A stretch of DNA of 41,351 nt. Source: Bacteroidota bacterium (lineage in GTDB: Bacteria; Bacteroidota; Bacteroidia; Cytophagales; Cyclobacteriaceae). A program made the position numbers and the translations under genes. Where the stretch lies: positions 1 through 41,351 of the forward strand of contig JAEYXN010000090.1 of assembly GCA_023431285.1 (NCBI GenBank), given 5' to 3'. The stretch's first letter is position 1. Each line of letters opens with the position of its first letter. This document shows, piece after piece, positions 1-7,497 of the stretch. The notes under the pieces were generated by a model. The model did no database searches. It was not told the DNA's origin and saw nothing but the letters and a program-made list of their open reading frames with translations.

Positions 1-26
1 AGTCAGATCACCAGGACCAATAACCC
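1..26. repeat. Terminal direct repeat, left copy (circular assembly overlap)
   Basis: The first 26 bases (starting AGTCAGATCACC) are identical to the last 26 bases of the window. This is what an assembler leaves when a circular or circularly permuted molecule closes on itself, so the unit genome is about 41,325 bp. A true 26-bp phage terminal repeat is possible but less likely. Confidence 0.9.
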
Positions 27-41
27 CCCAAACCGCAGCGC

Positions 42-107
42 ACTCGAAAAAAAGCGCACGCAATGTTTAAAAATGGATTTTCCGGGCTTCGCAACTCGAA
101 AAACGCT
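42..107. promoter_or_regulatory. Direct repeats upstream of the small terminase gene (packaging-site candidate)
   Basis: The ten bases ACTCGAAAAA occur at 42-51 and again at 94-103, each preceded by GC and followed by more A and then GCG or CGC. The spacing is 52 bp. In many phages the terminase recognition (cos or pac) site lies next to or inside the small terminase gene and contains such iterated sites. The link to packaging is inferred from position only. Confidence 0.3.
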
Positions 108-122
108 TAAAACAGCTCAAAA

Positions 123-578
123 ATGCAGAAACTGAGTCAGGAGGAGAAAGAAATAAGGGGTACTTATGAGCCCTCTAGAGAGGGAATAGAGCCCGTCGAG
201 TACGATGAGTACGAACGGACCCCTCAGGCGCCGGACCATTGGCCATTGGAGGCCCAGCAAATCTGGAAAGATACCTGCGCCCAGGTCAAGAAAGCAGGCT
301 ATCTCCAGCGCCCGATGGTGCCAACTTTAATGACCTATTGTTTCGCGGTTTACCAGAAGCAACGCGCCGAAAAAAACCTTCTTCAGGATGGATTTGTGAT
401 TACAAAAATGGGTTCGGAGGGGCAGTCATATGAAGTTGTTTCGCCCTGGGCACAAGTACAAAGTGATGCGTGTAAAATCATTGACAAGTTCGGAGGAAAG
501 TTTGGACTATCACCGCTTGACGCATTCAAAGTGCCCAAGTTGGTGAAGGAGCAGAAGATGATGACATTGTTGAAATGA
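123..578 (+). CDS. terS: Phage terminase small subunit, P27 family
   Basis: This 151-aa protein is the DNA-recognition subunit of the packaging motor. It matches the P27-type small terminase pattern: a central stretch with WPLEAQQIWKDTC, a hydrophobic helix around residues 50-85, and a conserved C-terminal part with FGLSPLDAFKV. It overlaps the large terminase start by 4 bp (ATGA), the usual translational coupling of terS and terL. Its left neighbours, across the circular join, are an HNH nuclease and a small acidic protein, which is the standard packaging-gene order. Family assignment is from recognised motifs and context. Confidence 0.85.
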   Translation: MQKLSQEEKEIRGTYEPSREGIEPVEYDEYERTPQAPDHWPLEAQQIWKDTCAQVKKAGYLQRPMVPTLMTYCFAVYQKQRAEKNLLQDGFVITKMGSEGQSYEVVSPWAQVQSDACKIIDKFGGKFGLSPLDAFKVPKLVKEQKMMTLLK

Positions 579-2170
579 CTCCGGAGGAGCGATTTGAAAA
601 ACTCAAGCAGAAATATCACTACGATGCAGAGGCCGCCGAGGAAAAGATCCAATTCATCGAGACGCATTGCCGTCACGTTGAAGGAGATCTCTACGGCCAG
701 CCGCTTATCCTGCCTGATAAATTCAAAGAGCAGATCCTTCGGCCCGTGTTCGGGCTCAGACGCAAAAACGGGAAGCGTCTTATCCGGAAAGTGTACATCC
801 AGATGCCACGTAAAAACGCCAAGACTACGATGATGGGTGCCGTGGAGCTGGCGATGTTATTTAACGATGGCGAGAAGTCAGCACAGATCTACAACTGCGC
901 CGGCGATGACGAACAGGCGGGCCTACTCTTCTCCGCGGCGAAGAAAATGGTCGACAATGATCCTGTCTTACGCCGGCATTCAAAGACCTTCCAGGGATCG
1001 ATCGTCTACAAAGATTCGTACATCAAGAAGATCACCTCAAAGTCTGAAACCAAGCACGGTTTCAATACCCATGGGTGGATCTACGACGAGCTTCACGTCG
1101 CCAAGAACAGAGATCTTTACGACACGCTCAACACTTCCACCGGCCAGCGCTCCAATCCGATCGGCTGGATGATCACCACACCTGGTACCGACAAACTCTC
1201 CATCTGCTATTATCACTACAACTACGCCAAGAAGCTTCTTGACGGAGTGATGGAGGACGACACATACTGGTCGGTGATCTATGAAAGTGATCCGTCTGCC
1301 AGTGTCCTGGATGAAGCCACCTGGAGGATCGCTAATCCACTGTACGACTACTCGGAAAACCTCCGGGAGGAAATCGCTTCAGCTGCCAAGGAGGTTGAGA
1401 ATGATCCCGCCAACGAGAATGCCTTCCGCCGGCTTCGCCTCGGCCAATGGACATCTTCTGAGACTAAATGGATCAAATCGGAGTACTGGCTTTCGCTCGC
1501 CGGCGACGTGAAGAGACAGGATTTTGACGGCGACGTGACCTGGCTGGGTCTTGACTTGTCGTCCACTTCCGATTTGACGAGTCTCACGCAGCTTTATCAT
1601 GACGACGGCACGCTGGTACCGTTCTGGAACCTCTGGATTCCGGAAAAAGCAGCTGAAGAGTACGAAAAGAAATTCAATATCCCGTATTCGCTATGGGCCA
1701 AGGCCGGCCACATCACGATCGTTCCAGGTAACACGATCGATTTCTCACTTGTGGAGAAAAAGATCCTGGAGATCCGTGAGCGGAACGGGATCCGGATGGT
1801 GGGGTACGATGAATGGAACTCTGTTGACCTGGCCACCAGGCTCGAGGAGCATCACGGCATCTCAACTATGAAACAACGGCAGGGTTACGGGCTCAGTGCC
1901 GCGTTAAAGAAGAGCAAGGAACTAATAATGTCCGCGAAGTTCATCCACTCGAACAATCCTGTGGTGAACTGGACATTCGACAACATTTTAGTGAAGGAGA
2001 ATGAGGAGGGGAACATAAAGATTGTCAAGCCGCGCAGCTCCGGAGGAGGATCCGAGCGATCAGAAAAAAAGATCGACCCTTGGATCAGCCTGGCCATGGC
2101 TGTGAATGAATGGATGATTGATCAAAACCGCCCCTCCGTGTATTCATCACGGGGTGTGCAGGTGATATGA
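575..2170 (+). CDS. terL: Phage terminase large subunit (ATPase and nuclease)
   Basis: This 531-aa protein drives DNA into the prohead and cuts the concatemer. The N-terminal ATPase has a Walker A-like MPRKNAKTT (about residues 75-83) and a Walker B GWIYDELH (about 165-172). The C-terminal RNase H-like nuclease has acidic residues in LGLDLSS (about 323), VGYDEW (about 411) and KKIDPW (near 505). Length and motif order fit the Terminase_1 family, which pairs with P27-type small subunits and HK97-type heads. The next gene starts within the stop codon (ATGA overlap). Confidence 0.93.
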   Translation: MTPEERFEKLKQKYHYDAEAAEEKIQFIETHCRHVEGDLYGQPLILPDKFKEQILRPVFGLRRKNGKRLIRKVYIQMPRKNAKTTMMGAVELAMLFNDGEKSAQIYNCAGDDEQAGLLFSAAKKMVDNDPVLRRHSKTFQGSIVYKDSYIKKITSKSETKHGFNTHGWIYDELHVAKNRDLYDTLNTSTGQRSNPIGWMITTPGTDKLSICYYHYNYAKKLLDGVMEDDTYWSVIYESDPSASVLDEATWRIANPLYDYSENLREEIASAAKEVENDPANENAFRRLRLGQWTSSETKWIKSEYWLSLAGDVKRQDFDGDVTWLGLDLSSTSDLTSLTQLYHDDGTLVPFWNLWIPEKAAEEYEKKFNIPYSLWAKAGHITIVPGNTIDFSLVEKKILEIRERNGIRMVGYDEWNSVDLATRLEEHHGISTMKQRQGYGLSAALKKSKELIMSAKFIHSNNPVVNWTFDNILVKENEEGNIKIVKPRSSGGGSERSEKKIDPWISLAMAVNEWMIDQNRPSVYSSRGVQVI

Positions 2171-2445
2171 AAGTGGAGATCTACGTAGACGGAAGACCGG
2201 TTTCAATTCAATCCGTCGGGCTCGTTTCCGACGGTGATATTGTCATCCTTTCAAAAAACATGATCAAAGGCGCCACGATGGCAACCGAAAGCTTCGATGA
2301 CCTCTTTTATTCTTTCATCAACGGCGCAAAAACATATGAGGAGGCGTACGAAAAGGCGGAAAACATTCATGAGGAGCTCTTTGAAACGCGCCGCTACTCA
2401 TCCTTCGACTCCTACCGGACAACACTTTGTAAAAGATTGAAATGA
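2167..2445 (+). CDS. Hypothetical protein, 92 aa
   Basis: I do not recognise this protein. It begins with a beta-strand-like segment (MKVEIYVDGRPVSIQ) and ends with a charged helical segment rich in E and K. It has no signal peptide or membrane segment. It overlaps terL by 4 bp and the following glycosyltransferase by 4 bp, so it is translated as part of the same message. It bridges the packaging genes and the glycosylation cassette and could belong to either. Confidence 0.6.
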   Translation: MKVEIYVDGRPVSIQSVGLVSDGDIVILSKNMIKGATMATESFDDLFYSFINGAKTYEEAYEKAENIHEELFETRRYSSFDSYRTTLCKRLK

Positions 2446-2981
2446 TTCACGTCTGTACACCATACGCCACCGACAAGAACCTCGGCAGGGCCTACAACCA
2501 GGCCGTTCGCGACTGCAGTGCAGAATGGATCTGCGTCATCGATCATGACGTAATGTTTCTCACTCCAGACGCAATTACCATCATGCACAAATATGTCGAG
2601 TTGTATCCAACGACCGGGCTATTCACATGCTTCACCAACAGGATCCACCCGCTCGCAAAGGCTCAGCTGCTTGGTGATGTTTCAGATAACGACTCCGTGC
2701 GCTTCCATCAGGCTATTGCCAATAATCAGAAGATAGAGTTCCCGCGGATCACAGAGATCTCACAACCGATATCAGGTTTCCTGATGCTCTTCTCGCGCAA
2801 GACCTGGTCGCGAATAAAATTCCGCGAAACCGGTGAGTGTCTTGGAGTCGATAACCAGTTCAGCGGCGACATTCTGGCCGCAGGTCTCAGCATTTTGAGG
2901 ATGGATGCATTGTATGTGTGGCACTCATACCGCCTGGATGACATCCGCGACAAATCTCACCTTAAAGTGCACGTCCGATGA
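2442..2981 (+). CDS. Glycosyltransferase, GT-A fold, family 2-like
   Basis: The 179-aa protein has a GT-A layout: an N-terminal nucleotide-sugar region (KNLGRAYNQAVRDC), then WICVIDHDVMFL at about residues 30-41, where DHD takes the place of the metal-binding DxD motif. A later SGFLMLFSRKTW segment and an acidic GVDNQFSGD segment resemble the acceptor half. It is shorter than typical GT2 enzymes (about 220-300 aa) and lacks a membrane anchor, so it should be cytosolic. It is the first of six overlapping sugar and methyl-transfer genes. The substrate is unknown. Confidence 0.75.
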   Translation: MIHVCTPYATDKNLGRAYNQAVRDCSAEWICVIDHDVMFLTPDAITIMHKYVELYPTTGLFTCFTNRIHPLAKAQLLGDVSDNDSVRFHQAIANNQKIEFPRITEISQPISGFLMLFSRKTWSRIKFRETGECLGVDNQFSGDILAAGLSILRMDALYVWHSYRLDDIRDKSHLKVHVR

Positions 2982-3679
2982 CCGTCTATACCGCTATCAT
3001 CGGCAACTACGACGAGCTGAAGGAGCCATTTGTGATCACGCCCGGGTGGAACTACGTATGCTTCACTGATCAGGATCTGCAGAGCAATACCTGGGAGATC
3101 CGGAAGGTGGATATTCTGCCATTCGGCCGGGCGAAGACAGCCAGGCACATCAAGATCCTGCCACACCTCTACCTCGCCGATCCGGAAACGCTATGGATCG
3201 ATGGGACTTTCTTCATCAACTGTGATCTGAATGAATGGTGGAGGCATTTTCGTAATCCGTTTACGACTGTTAAGCACCCGTTCGATCGCTGCATCTATAC
3301 GGACATCTGGTCCTGCCTGGCCAGCGGCAAGGGCGACCCGCATGTGCTCCGGCAACAACGGAAGGCCTACCAGGAGGCCGGCATTCCTACCGAAAATGGG
3401 CTTATATCATCAGGCATTCTGATGAGAAAAGATTGTGACTCCGTCCGACGGTTTTGTGAACTCTGGTGGTCACAGGTAGAGAAGTACACCGAGCGCGATC
3501 AGATCGCTTTCGGGTACGCCAACCATTTGCTGCCGAACTCACATTACGGAATGTCCTGGAATTACACCAGCCAGCATCCTAACAGAGAATTTATTCACCA
3601 CCCCCACAAACACAAACGGTGGAGTAGCCAACTATACGAAGAACGCTTAAAAAAATATGGAAGCAATAAAACGAGCTGA
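2978..3679 (+). CDS. DUF616 / TOD1-MUCI70-type glycosyltransferase
   Basis: This 233-aa protein starts with TAIIGNYDELKEP and has CFTD shortly after, then W...RKV. Further in is LWIDGTFFIN (about residues 71-80), with a DG in place of DxD, and the block KHPFDRCIYTDI. This order is that of the DUF616 (TOD1/MUCI70 glycosyltransferase-like) family. It overlaps the upstream GT by 4 bp and the downstream gene by 23 bp. It probably acts in the cytoplasm on a glycan or nucleotide sugar shared by the cassette. The acceptor cannot be read from sequence. Confidence 0.75.
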   Translation: MTVYTAIIGNYDELKEPFVITPGWNYVCFTDQDLQSNTWEIRKVDILPFGRAKTARHIKILPHLYLADPETLWIDGTFFINCDLNEWWRHFRNPFTTVKHPFDRCIYTDIWSCLASGKGDPHVLRQQRKAYQEAGIPTENGLISSGILMRKDCDSVRRFCELWWSQVEKYTERDQIAFGYANHLLPNSHYGMSWNYTSQHPNREFIHHPHKHKRWSSQLYEERLKKYGSNKTS

Positions 3680-4340
3680 CGGCACATGGGACGTAACCGG
3701 CCTGCCGCCATGGTTAGAGACATTCGACACTATGCTGGAGTTCCTGGAACGAAAAGTTCCGTTCAAGTTCGCCAGGTACGGCGATGGAGAGATCAATTGC
3801 ATCAACGGAAAGCCTGGCCACAATTGTGATCATCACAATTACTATTCTGATCTGGGATTGGCGCTGCATAATGCCACGCAACGTGCGCGCTACATGGTAG
3901 GAATTCAGCCGCTGTCTATCAGCCAGCGCCTCAACCTCGATATTTTTCACGGACTTGACCTATACAATGCTGACGTGCTGCACAACGCCAGCATCCGGAA
4001 ACGCCTCCCGGATTTTGTCCAGGCGATGAAGCATCGTTTCGTGGTGCTCGTAGGCCCGCGGCATTTAAAAAAGCTGCCCTTCTATCATCTCCATATCGAG
4101 ATACCGACGCTCAACTGCTGGCTTAAGTACGAAGAGATCTGCGGGGAGATAGAAACGCTTGTGACACAAAATGTCATCAGGCATGAGTCAATCGTCTTCA
4201 TCCTATGCGCCAGCATGATGTCGGAAGTTATTATCGATCGCTTCCGCGATTCTGCCTGCACATTCATTGACGCCGGCTCAGTGTTTGATCCTTATGCCGG
4301 CGTCAAAAGCCGTCGCTACCATTACGCATTAACAATATGA
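3657..4340 (+). CDS. GT-D fold glycosyltransferase-like protein (DUF1792-like)
   Basis: The 227-aa protein carries the motif FARYGDGEINC at about residues 37-47. It resembles the RFGDGE signature of GT-D (DUF1792) sugar transferases, in which the acidic residues bind the metal and UDP-sugar. A second half contains FVVLVGPRHL and FILCASMMSEV, consistent with a Rossmann-like core. The start overlaps the previous gene by 23 bp. Role: probably the third sugar-transfer step of the cassette. The family call is based on one strong motif. Confidence 0.65.
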   Translation: MEAIKRADGTWDVTGLPPWLETFDTMLEFLERKVPFKFARYGDGEINCINGKPGHNCDHHNYYSDLGLALHNATQRARYMVGIQPLSISQRLNLDIFHGLDLYNADVLHNASIRKRLPDFVQAMKHRFVVLVGPRHLKKLPFYHLHIEIPTLNCWLKYEEICGEIETLVTQNVIRHESIVFILCASMMSEVIIDRFRDSACTFIDAGSVFDPYAGVKSRRYHYALTI

Positions 4341-4585
4341 GGCCTGTTTCATTTCCCGGACAAAATGTTGTGTTTGGCAAGGACCAGCCACAATACAATC
4401 CGCTTCCAGCCCTCGATCTGGATGACGACAACGGCGAAGTAATCACCTGTTGGGAGATGACTGATGAGGAGCTTGAGCAGGTCAAGAAAACCCGCCGGAT
4501 CTATTTGTCACAGTACACCTTTCGGCGTCCTCTGCAGCCGATTTTGATGATGACAGATCTCAGCGACAAACTCGAACTCTTATGA
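4337..4585 (+). CDS. Conserved small phage protein, 82 aa
   Basis: This protein opens with MRPVSFPGQNVVFGKDQPQY and has an ITCWEMTDEEL segment. It is of a kind found in Bacteroidota phages without known function. It has no membrane segment and no catalytic motif that I can see. It overlaps both neighbours by 4 bp (ATGA at each junction), so it is part of the glycosylation-cassette message. Its fixed-looking start and tight packing argue that it is real. Function unknown. Confidence 0.65.
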   Translation: MRPVSFPGQNVVFGKDQPQYNPLPALDLDDDNGEVITCWEMTDEELEQVKKTRRIYLSQYTFRRPLQPILMMTDLSDKLELL

Positions 4586-5121
4586 TTTATTCAGAGATCC
4601 ATGGATACTGCGACTTCCATGCCTTCTATAAGAAGGTTTTTGATCAGCTGCCTGATCACGCTGTTGTTGCTGAGGTTGGCGTATGGCTTGGCCATTCGGT
4701 GGCTTATCTCGCCTCGCTCGCCAAGGAATCAGGCAAGAGCCTTACTATTTATGCAGTGGATACATTTGAAGGCAGTCTCGAACATAAGAAACATAATCTG
4801 GGCAATTTCCTCGATCGTTTCCTGAACAATATGGAGGCGTGCGGGGTGAGTGATATGGTCAAAGTGATTCCGTCCGAAAGTGTGGTTGCTTCGCGTTCGT
4901 TGGAGGACGGATCACTTGACCTTGTCTTCCTGGATGGCGCTCACGATTATCATAGTGTCACTGCTGATATCCGCGCCTGGCGGCCGAAGGTTAAACCCTC
5001 CGGGATCCTCGCCGGCCACGACTACTGCGACAGCTGGCCAGGCGTGGTGCGCGCAGTTAATGAACAATTCAGGTACAGAAAAAAAATTAACATTGAACGA
5101 AACGTATGGTGGGTAGATTGA
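4582..5121 (+). CDS. Class I SAM-dependent methyltransferase (Methyltransf_24-like)
   Basis: The 179-aa protein shows the class I methyltransferase order: motif I VAEVGVWLGHS (about residues 29-39), an acidic residue after strand 2 in YAVDTFEG, a post-IV LVFLDGAHDYHSV (about 113-125), and KPSGILAGHDY. The LDGAHDY block is typical of the Methyltransf_24 group, often found next to glycosyltransferases and acting on sugars or peptides. It overlaps the next methyltransferase by 16 bp. A plausible role is O-methylation of the glycan built by the neighbouring transferases. That role is inference. Confidence 0.8.
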   Translation: MIYSEIHGYCDFHAFYKKVFDQLPDHAVVAEVGVWLGHSVAYLASLAKESGKSLTIYAVDTFEGSLEHKKHNLGNFLDRFLNNMEACGVSDMVKVIPSESVVASRSLEDGSLDLVFLDGAHDYHSVTADIRAWRPKVKPSGILAGHDYCDSWPGVVRAVNEQFRYRKKINIERNVWWVD

Positions 5122-5735
5122 ATAGAACGGACGTATTAAACCACCTGGCTGACACCTATCGATTAGGCCGCTATCTGGAAATTGGCGTACAGAATCCGGC
5201 GCAGAACTTCGACAAAATTCGATGTGCCTACAAAGTCAGTGTAGATCCTGACCCCGGCGCGAAAGCATCATTTTGTATGACGAGTGACGAATTTTTCAAG
5301 GACGGCTTCCCGCGTCTTTTCGTCAATTCTTCATGGGAAACAAAGTTCGATCTCATCTTCATCGATGGCCTCCACCAGGCCGACCAGGTGCGGAAAGATT
5401 TTTCGAACGCCTGCAAGGAGCTTTCGCCCCATGGCTTCATTGTGTTGCACGATTGTAACCCGATGGAGCAACAGCACACGATCGTGCCGCGGCCGTCAGC
5501 TCGTGGTCACTGGAATGGTGACTGCTACAAAGTGGCCTGCGAAATAAATCAGGCAATCAAATTCACCGTCGATGTCGACAACGGATGCTGTGTGGTGCGG
5601 CCCTCTCGCGGCAACTTCCTGTTTTCCGCAGTACACCAGATAGACTGGACACTCTTCAGCAAACACAGAAAAGATCTTCTAAACCTCATCACCTGGGATG
5701 AATTCACTCGCCGTACTTTGCCACACGTTCAATAA
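5106..5735 (+). CDS. Class I SAM-dependent methyltransferase
   Basis: The 209-aa protein has motif I LEIGVQNPAQNF (about residues 24-35), followed by an acidic strand-2 end VSVDPDPG, then FDLIFIDGLHQADQV (about 80-94) and GFIVLHDCNP (about 110-119). It is related in layout to the preceding methyltransferase but diverged. The start chosen is ATG at 5106, and a TTG at 5118 is an alternative. It sits between another methyltransferase and a glycosyltransferase-like gene, so a sugar or small-molecule acceptor is likely. The exact substrate is unknown. Confidence 0.78.
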   Translation: MVGRLNRTDVLNHLADTYRLGRYLEIGVQNPAQNFDKIRCAYKVSVDPDPGAKASFCMTSDEFFKDGFPRLFVNSSWETKFDLIFIDGLHQADQVRKDFSNACKELSPHGFIVLHDCNPMEQQHTIVPRPSARGHWNGDCYKVACEINQAIKFTVDVDNGCCVVRPSRGNFLFSAVHQIDWTLFSKHRKDLLNLITWDEFTRRTLPHVQ

Positions 5736-6300
5736 CTACGAGTGGCTGTGGGATGGATTCCTCCACGGATGGCGCACGCACGTCGGAGATCTTCCATATC
5801 GCCAGCTGCTGGGCACCGACACGCCATATCACAAGCCGCACGTGCTTGGTCCGTTCGAATACCTGTACTCAGGCACCGGCGAATGGAGCAACCGCCTGCG
5901 ATCGCTGATTAAGAAGATCGACGAAGAGTACATCTTCTATATCCAGGAAGACATGTGGCCGTCAGCACCTCCTCCTGATCTGCGCCAGCTGCTGCAGCTC
6001 ACCGTCGACAAAGATCTGCTGCGCCTGCAGGTGGCACCGGTGACCAGGTTGTACACGCTGCAGGGCGGAGGTTACCCTGTGTACTTTAGCATGACCAGCA
6101 AGTACCTGGTGAGCCATCAGCCCTCGATCTGGCGGAAAGATTTTCTTATGCAATGCCTGCAGCCTGAAGAGTCGCCATGGACCAATGAGTACGAAGGAAC
6201 AAAGCGCCTCGCCAACCAGAAGCAATACGCCAACAGAATCGCGATCTATCCGCACGATTGGTTCAGGCACAAATGTGAGAAAGGAAAGTTTGTGGAGTAA
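5698..6300 (+). CDS. Glycosyltransferase-like protein, last gene of the cassette
   Basis: This 200-aa protein begins NSLAVLCHTFNNYEWLWDGF, has FYIQEDMWP at about residues 79-87 (an acidic ED in a GT-A-like strand end), and later PSIWRKDFL and PEESPWTNE. The EESPWxxE pattern occurs in small glycosyltransferase-like proteins, but I cannot place it in a numbered family. It overlaps the preceding gene by 38 bp and is followed at once by a hairpin terminator, so it ends the cassette transcript. Probably cytosolic. Confidence 0.6.
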   Translation: MNSLAVLCHTFNNYEWLWDGFLHGWRTHVGDLPYRQLLGTDTPYHKPHVLGPFEYLYSGTGEWSNRLRSLIKKIDEEYIFYIQEDMWPSAPPPDLRQLLQLTVDKDLLRLQVAPVTRLYTLQGGGYPVYFSMTSKYLVSHQPSIWRKDFLMQCLQPEESPWTNEYEGTKRLANQKQYANRIAIYPHDWFRHKCEKGKFVE

Positions 6301-6325
6301 ACAGGGCCGTTTCCGGCCTGTTTTC
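6301..6325 (+). terminator. Rho-independent terminator after the glycosylation cassette
   Basis: An AACAGG(G)CCG arm is followed by a TTTC loop, then CGGCCTGTT with a short T run. One extra G bulges from the left arm. The hairpin starts at the stop codon of the last cassette gene and precedes a new promoter, as expected for a transcript end. Confidence 0.7.
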
Positions 6326-6349
6326 GGGGTTTAAGAAATATTTTCACTT

Positions 6350-6382
6350 TTTTATCTTGAAATGTAACAAATCAAGATAAAA
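6350..6382. promoter_or_regulatory. 11-bp perfect inverted repeat, operator candidate
   Basis: TTTTATCTTGA and its exact reverse complement TCAAGATAAAA flank an 11-bp spacer. The right arm ends 4 bp before the -7 box at 6387, so a bound dimer would block that promoter. The half-site TCAAGATA also occurs at 37118-37125, just before the repressor gene, but one such match is within chance for an 8-mer. An AT-rich hairpin is the alternative reading. Confidence 0.55.
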
Positions 6383-6386
6383 GACG

Positions 6387-6394
6387 TATATTTG
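6387..6394 (+). promoter_or_regulatory. Bacteroidota-type -7 promoter box
   Basis: TATATTTG fits the Bacteroidota TAnnTTTG -7 element exactly. I see no TTG at the usual 19-bp spacing upstream, where the inverted repeat lies instead, so the promoter may be regulated or weak. It would start a transcript for the four small genes at 6441-7479. Confidence 0.6.
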
Positions 6395-6440
6395 AATATC
6401 AATTAACACGGAGACGCAACCAACCAAAGGGCGACAGATC

Positions 6441-6803
6441 ATGAAAACGTACATATTATCAACTTGGGATTTAACTGATCAGTTCAAACTCCTTAAGCAA
6501 ATGTATGCTGACTACACATCCGCATCGGATGTTTGGGAATGGAGAAACTTCCAGGTAAAAACCCCCAGCGGAATTTTCGAAAATTTTGGTGGATTCAATG
6601 GCTGCCCCTCAGATCTTTGGTTGCGAAAGAGGGGTACTATCGGCGCAACAAAAAAGACATTCTGGAGAACATCGTTTGGCTCTAAACGATCTGGGTTTAG
6701 TGTTCATTTCAGTGACCTCAAAACTGACCGGGATGTTTACAATAATATGCAATCTATTGCGGTCGAGATTGGTGCGCATATAAATGGATATAATTTTGTA
6801 TGA
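6441..6803 (+). CDS. Hypothetical protein, 120 aa, first gene of an independent small operon
   Basis: I do not recognise this protein. It is rich in aromatic residues (W and F) with segments such as VWEWRNFQVKTPSG, GGFNGCPSDLWL and KTFWRTSFGSKRSGFSVHF. This suggests a compact mixed alpha/beta fold without membrane segments. It starts 47 bp after a clean -7 box and follows a terminator, so it opens its own transcription unit inside the late region. That is typical of a moron-like accessory gene. It overlaps the next gene by 4 bp. Function unknown. Confidence 0.65.
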   Translation: MKTYILSTWDLTDQFKLLKQMYADYTSASDVWEWRNFQVKTPSGIFENFGGFNGCPSDLWLRKRGTIGATKKTFWRTSFGSKRSGFSVHFSDLKTDRDVYNNMQSIAVEIGAHINGYNFV

Positions 6804-7102
6804 AACTCACCAAATTCCTTATAGCCGACAATCCAATGGTAGAGGGTTCGCCCTCTGCCATCATTCATACACAGGACCCCACGGCCATCATTGAGATTAC
6901 TGAAGGACACGTGCAATGTGTGTCGCCTTACCGGCATTATCAGCACGACGACGAGTTATTCACGCTTCGCGTCCATCATTTGTTCACTCAAGAATTCGAC
7001 AGCGAGAAACATCATATTATTACAAACAAGTTGTTAGATCGAGCGTGGCACTGGTTTGTCGCGTATATGAAATGGGAGGATGACCAACACATCGAAAAAT
7101 GA
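6800..7102 (+). CDS. Hypothetical protein, 100 aa
   Basis: This unrecognised protein is histidine-rich in the middle (YRHYQHDDE, RVHHLF, KHH), with a C-terminal amphipathic helix (LLDRAWHWFVAYMKWEDDQ). It has no signal or membrane segment. Its start overlaps the preceding stop (ATGA) and its own stop overlaps the next start, so the three proteins are translationally coupled. The histidine clusters could bind metal, but they lack the spacing of any motif I know. Confidence 0.65.
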   Translation: MKLTKFLIADNPMVEGSPSAIIHTQDPTAIIEITEGHVQCVSPYRHYQHDDELFTLRVHHLFTQEFDSEKHHIITNKLLDRAWHWFVAYMKWEDDQHIEK

Positions 7103-7323
7103 AAGCTGCAGAAGCGCGGGAAATTGCCAAGGCCGCAAATACCGCAGACATGACCGAAATATACAAAGCCATCAAAACCTTTGCGGACAAGGGTGACCTC
7201 TTCACGCACATCTACACGCCCCTCACCACATTACAGTATGCAGAACTCCGGGCAAATGGTTACAAGGTGGAGGACGTTAGTTCGCGTAATGAGACTTGCA
7301 TCAGTATAAGCTGGAAAGATTGA
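7099..7323 (+). CDS. Hypothetical protein, 74 aa
   Basis: This small protein has a lysine- and alanine-rich N-terminal helix (KAAEAREIAKAANTADM) and a C-terminal half with TTLQYAELRANGYKVED followed by ISISWKD. Such short proteins with a helix and a final GYxV...ISW strand pair are common in phages, and I know no function for them. It is coupled to the previous gene by a 4-bp overlap and followed 3 bp later by another small gene. Confidence 0.6.
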   Translation: MKAAEAREIAKAANTADMTEIYKAIKTFADKGDLFTHIYTPLTTLQYAELRANGYKVEDVSSRNETCISISWKD

Positions 7324-7326
7324 CTT

Positions 7327-7479
7327 ATGAAGAAAAAGAAAAGCACCTGGGGCGGCGCGCGCAACACTAAATCATACTCAACGACCGTCGTTCGGGTGCC
7401 TGATCCGGTCCTTCCTCAGGTAAAGAAGATTGTTGATGCGTTCAGGGCACTTTCCGATAAGCAAAAATCCGCCGAATAA
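7327..7479 (+). CDS. Small basic protein, 50 aa, possible ribbon-helix-helix regulator
   Basis: ATG at 7327 opens a 50-aa frame with a very basic start (KKKKSTWGGARNT), then TTVVRVPDPVLPQVKKIV. A VRVP strand followed by a helix resembles the N-terminal strand and first helix of ribbon-helix-helix DNA-binding proteins. It closes the small operon and is followed immediately by another promoter. It may autoregulate the unit by binding the inverted repeat at 6350-6382. That role is speculative. Confidence 0.5.
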   Translation: MKKKKSTWGGARNTKSYSTTVVRVPDPVLPQVKKIVDAFRALSDKQKSAE

Positions 7480-7483
7480 CCTT

Positions 7484-7491
7484 TATATTTG
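7484..7491 (+). promoter_or_regulatory. Bacteroidota-type -7 promoter box
   Basis: TATATTTG followed by CAA fits the TAnnTTTG element. No TTG is seen at the usual upstream distance. The box begins 5 bp after a stop codon and lies about 95 bp before a strong terminator, with no ORF between. The predicted transcript is therefore a short RNA, with portal transcription possible by read-through. Confidence 0.6.
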
Positions 7492-7497
7492 CAACCG

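Noticed and set aside
6326..6440. Complete promoter with a -33 TTG element before 6387
   Set aside because: The only TTG nearby (6357-6359) is 27 bp from the -7 box, too far from the usual 19 bp. Only the -7 box is reported.
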